A stretch of DNA of 64,000 nucleotides. Source: Palsa-506 sp963836355. Lineage in GTDB: Bacteria > Actinomycetota > Actinomycetes > Streptosporangiales > Streptosporangiaceae. The notes below the pieces were generated by a model, which worked only from the letters and a program-made list of their open reading frames with translations, was not told the origin of the DNA and searched no databases. The translations under genes were made by a program, and so were the position numbers. The stretch is from assembly GCA_963836355.1 (NCBI GenBank), contig CAWIJO010000002.1:744001-808000 (forward strand), in the 5' to 3' direction. This document shows, in pieces, positions 58,232 to 64,000 of this stretch. Positions within the stretch are counted from its first letter, which is position 1. Each line of letters opens with the position of its first letter.

Positions 58232-59710
58232 ATGAGCGTCCTAGCGATTGATGCGGGAACGACTGGCGTCACTGCTCTGATCATCACCGACGAAGGCGCC
58301 GTGGCAAGCAGCGGATACGCCGAATTCCAGCAGTATTATCCCGAGCCAGGATGGGTTGAGCACCTGCCGCAGAGCATCTGGCAGGCGGCACTCACAGCAT
58401 GCGGTCAGGCGCTCGCCGAGGCCGGAGCCGCACCGCCGGCTTGCGTCGGGGTGACCAACCAGCGCGAGACGGCCGTCCTGTGGGACCGGGCCACGCTCGG
58501 GGCGCCGCGGCGGGCGATCGTCTGGCAGGACCGCCGGACCGCGGAGATCTGCGCCAGGCTGCGCGACCGTGGTTACGAAAAGCGGGTAGCGGCACTGACC
58601 GGGCTGCGTCTCGACCCCTACTTCACCGCCACCAAGCTGACCTGGCTAGCGGACAATGAGCCGACGATCTGGGCCGGGGTGCAGGACGGGTCGCTGGCCG
58701 TGGGCACCGTGGACTCTTATCTCATCGCCCGGCTCACCGGCGGGCGGCGGCACATTACCGACGCCTCGAACGCGTCCCGTACCCTGCTGTTCGATATCGA
58801 GGCCGGGCAATGGTCAGCGGAACTCTGCGACCTGTTTGGTGTGCCGCCGCACGCGCTGCCCGAGGTTGTCCCGTCATCTGGCGTCGCCGGGCACACCGAC
58901 CCGGCCGCCTTTCACGGCCTGTCGCTGCCGGTGGCCGGCATCGCCGGCGACCAGCAGGCCGCGCTCTTCGGCCAGGCGTGCTTCACGCCGGGGGATATCA
59001 AGTGCACCTACGGCACCGGCTCGTTCGTGCTGTCCGCAACGGGCCACTCGATCGTCCGGTCAGCCGGCGGGCTGCTGACCACGGTGGCCTGGATGGACTC
59101 CGGCGGTGCGCTGACTTATGCGCTGGAGGGGTCGGTGTTCGTGACCGGGGCGGCCGTGCAGTGGCTGCGGGACGGGCTTGGCCTGCTCGGCAACGCCGCG
59201 CAGAGCGAGGAACTGGCACGGACCGTGCCGGACTCCGGCGGGGTAGTGTTCGTTCCCGCGCTGACCGGGCTCGGCGCGCCGGACTGGGACCCGGATGCGC
59301 GAGGAGCGATGTTCGGACTGACGAGGGGCACGACGCGGGCACACCTGGTCCGGGCAACGCTGGAGGCGATCGCCTTCGAAGTCCGGGACGTGGCCGATCT
59401 GATGGCCGCGGAAGCGACCGCAAGCCCGGGCTCGGTGCTCCGGGTTGACGGCGGTGCGAGCGCCAACGACCTGCTGATGCAGATGCAGGCCGACCAGCTC
59501 CAGGTTCCGGTCGAGCGGCCGGTCGTCGCCGAGACGACGGCACTTGGCGCCGCGTTCCTTGCGGGCCTTGGCACCGGGATCTGGTCGTCAACCGCGGAAG
59601 TGGCAGCTAGCTGGCAGCTCGACCGGCGCTTCGTCCCCGGGTCCAGGGACGAGACGGCCTACGCCCGCTGGCGAGCGGCCGTCGAGCGCACCAAAGGCTG
59701 GGCCAGCTAG
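58232..59710 (+). CDS. glpK: Glycerol kinase
   Basis: Phosphorylates glycerol; FGGY family, 492 residues: LAIDAGTTGVTALIITDEG (phosphate 1 loop), VGVTNQRETAVLWDR, TVDSYLIARLTGG, GIAGDQQAALFGQACFTPGD, YGTGSFVL, GAPDWDPDARGAMFGLTRG and LRVDGGASANDLLMQMQADQ. The neighbour plsC uses glycerol-3-phosphate-derived lysophosphatidate. ATG 58232 lies 42 bp from the divergent phosphofructokinase start. Confidence 0.95.
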   Translation: MSVLAIDAGTTGVTALIITDEGAVASSGYAEFQQYYPEPGWVEHLPQSIWQAALTACGQALAEAGAAPPACVGVTNQRETAVLWDRATLGAPRRAIVWQDRRTAEICARLRDRGYEKRVAALTGLRLDPYFTATKLTWLADNEPTIWAGVQDGSLAVGTVDSYLIARLTGGRRHITDASNASRTLLFDIEAGQWSAELCDLFGVPPHALPEVVPSSGVAGHTDPAAFHGLSLPVAGIAGDQQAALFGQACFTPGDIKCTYGTGSFVLSATGHSIVRSAGGLLTTVAWMDSGGALTYALEGSVFVTGAAVQWLRDGLGLLGNAAQSEELARTVPDSGGVVFVPALTGLGAPDWDPDARGAMFGLTRGTTRAHLVRATLEAIAFEVRDVADLMAAEATASPGSVLRVDGGASANDLLMQMQADQLQVPVERPVVAETTALGAAFLAGLGTGIWSSTAEVAASWQLDRRFVPGSRDETAYARWRAAVERTKGWAS

Positions 59711-59757
59711 CCTGCCAGCACATCCATCGGCCCGACATTGCCCTGAGGCCAACGAGG

Positions 59758-60639
59758 TCAGTCCGGGGCCGCTACTTCATCGGGCTTGCCAGCCCGCGCG
59801 TCGCGCCCATCGCCAGCGCCAGGACCATTGCCAGCGCTACGGCCGGCGCCATGACCACCGCCATGACCACCGCCATGGTCAGCGGCCGGATCGGCGGCGA
59901 ATCCGTCATGCTTGCCGACAGCGCCGTTGCCGCCGCCGCTACGGCGACGGCCGACTACCGGCAGCCTTGTCTTCGTCCGCTGCGCGTACTTGTCCACGTA
60001 CTCCTGGCCGGACAGCTTCATGATCGCATACATGATCTCATCGGTCATTGCCCGGAGCACGATCCGGTCCTCTTCCAGGCCGTAGTAGCGCGAGAAATCC
60101 AGCGGCTTGCCGAACCGCACCCCGGGCCGTATGTTCAGCCGCGGCCTGATCTTGCCAGGCGGCTGGAACTCGAACGTGCCCACCATGGCGCAGGGTACAA
60201 CCGGTGCCCTGGCCTCTAGCGCCAGCCGGGCTACCCCAGTCTTGCCCCGGTAAAGCCGGCCATCGGGGGTCCGCGTGCCCTCTGGGTAGATGCCGAGGAT
60301 GTGACCGTTTGCCAGTACCCGCAGGCCGGTACGCAGCGCCCGCTCACTGGCGGCACCGCCAGATCGGTCCACCGGAATCTGGCCGACTCCATAGAAGAAA
60401 GCCCGGCTGAACAGGCCTTTGATGCCACGGCCGGTGAAGTACTCAGACTTCGCCAGGAAGACGACCTTGCGCGGGATCGGCAGCGGCGCGAAGAAGTGAT
60501 CGGAGAATGACAGGTGGTTGCTGGCGATGATGGCCGGCCCTTCCCTGGGGACGTTCTGCGCACCGTCTGCCCACGGACGGAATAGCAGCCGAAGGATCGG
60601 CCCGAGGATCGCCTTAACCAGCCAGTAGAACACGCTCAC
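59758..60639 (-). CDS. plsC: 1-acyl-sn-glycerol-3-phosphate acyltransferase
   Basis: Membrane-associated acyltransferase of phospholipid synthesis, about 294 residues. Motif I is NHLSFSDHFF (HX4D), motif III is GIYPEGTRTPDGRLYRGKTG, and VPCAMVGTFEFQPPG follows. GTG 60639 (VSVFYWLVKAILG) is the likely start; the longer frame adds 31 unlike residues. The last 65 residues are Gly/His-rich (HGGGHGGGHGAG) from short DNA repeats and unlikely to be structured. Confidence 0.93.
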   Translation of the reverse strand: MSVFYWLVKAILGPILRLLFRPWADGAQNVPREGPAIIASNHLSFSDHFFAPLPIPRKVVFLAKSEYFTGRGIKGLFSRAFFYGVGQIPVDRSGGAASERALRTGLRVLANGHILGIYPEGTRTPDGRLYRGKTGVARLALEARAPVVPCAMVGTFEFQPPGKIRPRLNIRPGVRFGKPLDFSRYYGLEEDRIVLRAMTDEIMYAIMKLSGQEYVDKYAQRTKTRLPVVGRRRSGGGNGAVGKHDGFAADPAADHGGGHGGGHGAGRSAGNGPGAGDGRDARAGKPDEVAAPD

Positions 60640-60779
60640 ATGGTCGCACGTCGTGGCGCCGATGGGGACTGTGCGAGCGGAGCGGGCGTGATGTGACGGC
60701 CCGCGATGGGTTCCGGCGCGGCAGCAGGACATGCGACGATCGAGTTGACGCGGTATCGCCCGGAGAGGACCTCTTGCCC

Positions 60780-61538
60780 ATGCCAGTGTTGCCCGGCGCC
60801 GAGCCGTACAGTCACGCCGGAACCAGTACCGGCGTTCTGCTCTGCCATGGCTTCACCGGCAGCCCCCACTCGCTGCGCCCGTGGGCGGAGTACCTGGCCG
60901 ATGCTGACCTGAGCGTCTCGCTGCCCCGGCTGCCCGGTCACGGCACGATCTGGCAGGACATGGCGCGAACCCGCTGGGAAGACTGGTATGCCGAGGCCAG
61001 CCGCGCCTTGGAGGAGCTGCGCGGGCGGTCTGACCAGATCTTCGTGATGGGCTTGTCGATGGGCGGCTGCCTGGCGCTGCGGCTGGCCGAGGTGCACGGT
61101 GCCGCGATCAGCGGGCTGGTGCTCGTGAACCCTTCCGTGACCGCCGACACGAGGCTGTTTGCCCTCGCCCCTGTGCTGAAGATGATCGTGCCGTCGCTCA
61201 AGGGCATCGCCAGCGACATCAAGAAGGAAGGCGTCACCGAACTCGCCTACGACCGGATGCCGGTGCGGGCGGCGGCAACCCTGCCCGGCCTCTGGCGGAT
61301 TACCAGGGAGCGGCTCGGGGATATCACGCAGCCCGTGCTCGTCTATCACAGCACCGAGGATCATGTGGTCGGCGCCGCCAGCGTCAGCCTGCTGCGGGCC
61401 GCGATCCCGCCGCGGCTGCTCACTGTGCGAGAGTGCGAAAACAGCTTTCATGTCGCGACTCTGGACAACGACGCCCAGACCATCTTCACTGGCAGCCTGG
61501 AGTTCATCCGGATGCACAGCCGAGCGGGGAAGGAATAG
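60780..61538 (+). CDS. Alpha/beta hydrolase (carboxylesterase / monoacylglycerol lipase-like)
   Basis: The 252-residue protein has GVLLCHGFTGSPHSLRPWA (oxyanion loop), PRLPGHGTIWQDM, nucleophile elbow MGLSMGGCLALRLA, Asp in YHSTEDHVVG and His in SFHVATLDND. These give a complete triad of the Est30/Yvak group that cleaves short esters. ATG 60780 starts the homologous part; a GGAGAGGA lies upstream. Ends five bases before the next gene. Confidence 0.9.
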   Translation: MPVLPGAEPYSHAGTSTGVLLCHGFTGSPHSLRPWAEYLADADLSVSLPRLPGHGTIWQDMARTRWEDWYAEASRALEELRGRSDQIFVMGLSMGGCLALRLAEVHGAAISGLVLVNPSVTADTRLFALAPVLKMIVPSLKGIASDIKKEGVTELAYDRMPVRAAATLPGLWRITRERLGDITQPVLVYHSTEDHVVGAASVSLLRAAIPPRLLTVRECENSFHVATLDNDAQTIFTGSLEFIRMHSRAGKE

Positions 61539-61542
61539 GGGG

Positions 61543-62265
61543 TTGGCAGAGCGGGAACGCGCGGAGGACGTGAGCGGCGAGGACGCGGCCTGGCGTGACC
61601 TTGTCGCACGGTTCGACCAGCCCAGCCGCCCGGACGCCGCGGCACCGCCCTGGCCGGAGCGGGAGAGCCTGCCAGCAGCCTGGCAGCAGGCAGGGCCCGG
61701 GCCGGACACCGGGCCCGCGTCCGGCGCCGGTCCCCAGGCGGGCGACGACTCGGCCGCTGCCGGAGACGACTGGGCCGCCCGCAACCCAACTGCCGGTGCC
61801 GATTCTGCCGGCGATGACGAGCGACCAGGGCCGCGGGCGGCCGACGATTCCGGCGGCAACGACGGGCTGTCCGGCGCCGGTCAGGCCGACTCGCCTGCCG
61901 GTCAGGCCGACTCGCCTGCCGGTCAAGGCGGCCCGCCGGAGACGGCGATGCCGGATCGCACGCGAGTCATCAAGCCCGCTCGGCCCGCCCAGCTGCCTGC
62001 GGCCGGCGAGGACGAAGACGATCATTATGTGCCGCCCCCGCCGCCGCCGCTTCCCGCCCTTGACCCGGTAGCGAAGGGGGCCTGGGCTGGGCTGTTCGGC
62101 GGGCCCGCCTACTTGCTGGTCGCGACATCGGCAGGCTGGATACTGCCCGGCTGGGCAACCTTCGGTGCGGTCGCCGCATTCGTCGGCGGATTCGCCGTCC
62201 TGGTCATCCGGATGGGCGACAAGCCGTCCCGCGGCTCGGGACCTGACAACGGCGCGGTCCTGTAG
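61543..62265 (+). CDS. Conserved membrane protein with low-complexity N-terminus
   Basis: Starts at TTG 61543 just after the hydrolase stop. The first 130 residues are acidic and Pro/Gly/Ala-rich, then DHYVPPPPPPLPALDPVAKG leads to two hydrophobic segments (AGLFGGPAYLLVATSAGWIL and FGAVAAFVGGFAVLVIRMG). The order resembles an actinobacterial conserved membrane protein near glucokinase; function unknown. A 21-bp tandem duplication (61879-61920) lies in the acidic part. The start is uncertain. Confidence 0.72.
   Translation: MAERERAEDVSGEDAAWRDLVARFDQPSRPDAAAPPWPERESLPAAWQQAGPGPDTGPASGAGPQAGDDSAAAGDDWAARNPTAGADSAGDDERPGPRAADDSGGNDGLSGAGQADSPAGQADSPAGQGGPPETAMPDRTRVIKPARPAQLPAAGEDEDDHYVPPPPPPLPALDPVAKGAWAGLFGGPAYLLVATSAGWILPGWATFGAVAAFVGGFAVLVIRMGDKPSRGSGPDNGAVL
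61879..61920. repeat. 21-bp in-frame tandem duplication
   Basis: Two identical 21-bp copies (61879-61899, 61900-61920; each starting GGTCAGGCCGACTCG) encode GQADSPA twice in the acidic region of the membrane protein. A partial third copy follows. Confidence 0.9.
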
Positions 62266-62418
62266 CAACATTTACCCGATTGCCCCGGGCCTGCCAGGCC
62301 GCATAGATGAGGCTGACCGGACGGGACGCCGGGATGAGGCAGCCGGCCAGGTCTATTGGACAGGCCTTAAACGGGCCGCGCGTGGCCAGCCAGCGGGCTA
62401 GGAAGGGCCTGCCCGGGC

Positions 62419-63363
62419 TTAGCTCCGGCGGGCCAGATCCGCGGCCCCGACCAGCCCGGCGTCAGGGCCGAGCTCGGCGAGCCTGATTTCAGCGAACGGG
62501 CGGTAGGTCCGGCCGGTCAGGCTGGCCTGGAAGGCCGCCCGGGCCGGAAGGAGCAGCAGATCGCCGGCCGCGGACACGCCGCCGCCGATCACGAAGCAGC
62601 CCGGATCCAGGATCGCGGCCAGATCGGCCAGCCCATGACCCAGCCAGCTGCCAATGATGTCGAAACAGCGCAGCGCCGCCGGGTCACCCTCCCGGGCGGC
62701 CTGCGTGATGGCAGGCCCGGTGATTCCGTCCGGCGTACCACTGCCAAGCTGAAGCAGCCGGACGGCACCGCCGGGCGACCGCGCCGCGAACTCCCGTGCC
62801 TCCGCGACCAGCGCGTTCCCGCTCGCGTACTGCTCCCAGCAGCCACGATTGCCGCAGCCGCAGAGGCGCCCTTCGGGTACCACCCGGTAGTGCCCTGGCT
62901 CGCCGCCGACTCCCCACCTGCCCCGGTAGAGATGGCCGTTGACCACGATTCCCGCGCCGATGCCGGTGCCGACCGTGACCAGCACGACATGCTCGTGCCC
63001 GCGGGCGGCGCCGAAAGTGGTCTCGGCCCAGGCAGTGGCGTTCGCGTCGTTCTCGACGACCACCGGAAGCCCCACCCGGTCTTCGACCTTCTTCTTGACC
63101 GGCTCGTCCCGCCAGGCCAGGTTCGGCGCGAACAGCACCGCGGTCTTGCCTTTATCGATGAAGCCCGCTGCGCCGAGGCCGACCGCCTCGGCATGATGAT
63201 GACGCAGCAGTTCAAGTACGACGTCACTGATGACGTCCGCCGTCTGGGCCGGACTCGCCGCGGGAGTGGAGCGCTTCAGCTTCGCGACGATCCGGCCGTG
63301 CTCATCGACTACGCCAGCGGCGACCTTGGTGCCCCCGACGTCAACCCCGATCGTGAGGGCCAC
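62419..63363 (-). CDS. glkA: ROK-family glucokinase
   Basis: Phosphorylates glucose with ATP; in streptomycetes it also mediates glucose repression. The 314-residue protein shows TIGVDVGGTKVAAGVVDEHG (phosphate loop), VVVENDANATAWAETTFGA with the catalytic Asp, GIGAGIVVNGHLYRG, and the zinc motif CGCGNRGCWEQYASG. The zinc-ligand His region reads GGEPGHYRVV, where many ROK kinases have GEIGH. ATG 63363 overlaps the next gene by 23 bases. Confidence 0.94.
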   Translation of the reverse strand: MALTIGVDVGGTKVAAGVVDEHGRIVAKLKRSTPAASPAQTADVISDVVLELLRHHHAEAVGLGAAGFIDKGKTAVLFAPNLAWRDEPVKKKVEDRVGLPVVVENDANATAWAETTFGAARGHEHVVLVTVGTGIGAGIVVNGHLYRGRWGVGGEPGHYRVVPEGRLCGCGNRGCWEQYASGNALVAEAREFAARSPGGAVRLLQLGSGTPDGITGPAITQAAREGDPAALRCFDIIGSWLGHGLADLAAILDPGCFVIGGGVSAAGDLLLLPARAAFQASLTGRTYRPFAEIRLAELGPDAGLVGAADLARRS

Positions 63364-63835
63364 GAGGCGGTCTCTCCTGGCTTTCTCCCGTCCCTGCTTG
63401 CTGGTTTCCGTTAGCAGCGGCCGGCCCGCCCGGACTCCCGCCTGGCCGGGTGCCCGGACCCGGGCTGCCGGGACCGGGGTTGCCCGGACCAGGCCTGGCG
63501 GTGATCAGTGCCTCGAACGCGTCCACCGCATCCCGCACGACTGTCGCGAAGATGTCACCGGCGCTGGACAGGTGCGAGCCGATGCCAGGGCCTGAGTCCT
63601 TGAACTTGCGGGCCGCCCGGCAGAGCGGACACCATTCGCACTCCGGCGGGTCACCGCCCGGCGGCTCGTTCGTGGCGCTTTCCCACACGTCGCCGCCCTC
63701 GGCGTTCGGATGGCCGAACGTCTTGCGCAGATTACCGCGCACGTCGCGGCCGAAGCCGCGGGCGCTGGCCCGGAGCAGCCATCGCTGGAAATCGCCGAGC
63801 GGATCGCCGCCCTGCTGCCGTGAATCCTGGCTCAC
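63341..63835 (-). CDS. Conserved actinobacterial hypothetical protein (DUF5304-like)
   Basis: A 164-residue protein without membrane segments. It has FQRWLLRASARGFGRDVRGN, ECEWCPLCRAARKFKD with two closely spaced cysteines (CPLC), and a Gly/Pro-rich tail (GPGNPGPGSPGPG). The conserved part resembles proteins beside glucokinase in other actinobacteria. GTG 63835 overlaps the SRPBCC stop as GTGA; the 3' end runs into the glucokinase start. Confidence 0.8.
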   Translation of the reverse strand: MSQDSRQQGGDPLGDFQRWLLRASARGFGRDVRGNLRKTFGHPNAEGGDVWESATNEPPGGDPPECEWCPLCRAARKFKDSGPGIGSHLSSAGDIFATVVRDAVDAFEALITARPGPGNPGPGSPGPGTRPGGSPGGPAAANGNQQAGTGESQERPPRGPHDRG

Positions 63836-64000
63836 GTCGCGCCTCTCCCGCTTTCGGCCCGCGTTTTAAGGCCTTTCAGCGCGGTGTCAATGATCATCTT
63901 TTCTGCTCTCCGCTTGAGCATCCCGATCATCGGGATCCGGAGCCCGATAGTGAGGTCGTAGGTGACGTCGGTGCCGCTGCCCCGGTCGGCGAGCAGGTAG
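63832..64000 (-). CDS. SRPBCC-family protein, C-terminal part (5' end beyond the window)
   Basis: Fifty-five residues before the TGA at 63834-63832 are visible. The text YLLADRGSGTDVTYDLTIGL followed by RIPMIGMLKRRAEKMII matches the C-terminal strand and long helix of START/SRPBCC polyketide-cyclase-like proteins common in actinobacteria. Same strand and overlapping the DUF5304-like gene, so probably one operon. Confidence 0.75.
   Translation of the reverse strand, partial: YLLADRGSGTDVTYDLTIGLRIPMIGMLKRRAEKMIIDTALKGLKTRAESGRGAT

Overview
The window is very GC-rich DNA from an actinobacterium with a morphologically complex lineage signature: bldD, an actinobacterial integration host factor (mihF), a SAV_6107-type HEPN protein, an ECF42-type sigma factor with its DGPF partner, F420-dependent oxidoreductase, a PASTA kinase, many GTG/TTG starts and GTGA/ATGA overlaps. 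Gene order (ribE-ribBA-ribH, rpe-rsmB-fmt-def-priA-metK-coaBC-rpoZ-gmk-mihF-pyrFDK-carBA-pyrCBR-bldD, and pknB-aroF-pfkA-plsC-glk) resembles, from memory, streptomycete-like chromosomes; the genus cannot be read from sequence alone.

Layout. 1-3.2 kb is a graveyard of broken genes (molybdenum hydroxylase fragment, internally deleted nitrilase, truncated FUSC membrane protein, secreted protein with a discoidin-like domain). 3.2-5.3 kb: XdhC and an FTR1 iron permease with a DtxR/IdeR box. 5.3-8.0 kb: riboflavin operon under an FMN riboswitch. 8.1-15.1 kb: a xylose/ribose-type ABC importer (permease, single-NBD ATPase, lipoprotein) beside a 1092-codon frame that joins an ABC ATPase domain to GAF domains, a histidine kinase and an OmpR-type response regulator. 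15.2-16.9 kb: ECF42 sigma factor and DGPF protein. 17.1-29.2 kb: housekeeping block. 29.4-39.8 kb: complete pyrimidine operon (pyrR-pyrB-pyrC-carA-carB-pyrK-pyrD-pyrF) with a PyrR-type RNA hairpin over the first Shine-Dalgarno. 40.1-42.1 kb: bldD with two BldD-like boxes, HEPN protein, GNAT enzyme. 42.3-49.7 kb: metF, polyprenyl diphosphate synthase, thiE, and thiO-thiS-thiG under a TPP riboswitch. 49.8-64 kb: PASTA kinase, sulfite-oxidase-like enzyme, aromatic leader peptide/attenuator plus DAHP synthase, LLM oxidoreductase, thiI, phosphofructokinase, glycerol kinase, plsC, esterase, glucokinase, and the 3' end of an SRPBCC gene.

The most interesting unit is the transporter plus sensor locus at 8.1-15.1 kb. 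Instead of one tandem-NBD RbsA/XylG ATPase it has two separate single NBDs, one free and one fused to a kinase. A TGTTAA direct repeat with 11-bp period lies in front of the binding-protein gene, as expected for an OmpR-type regulator. A transport-coupled sensor is a reasonable hypothesis, although the kinase-regulator join itself may be created by a one-base indel.

A caution for all protein calls: at least seven conserved genes (FUSC, sugar permease, fmt, priA, polyprenyl synthase, thiO, thiI) are interrupted by single-base shifts, mostly in short homopolymers. Since fmt and priA are normally important genes, most of these look like assembly or sequencing errors rather than true pseudogenes.
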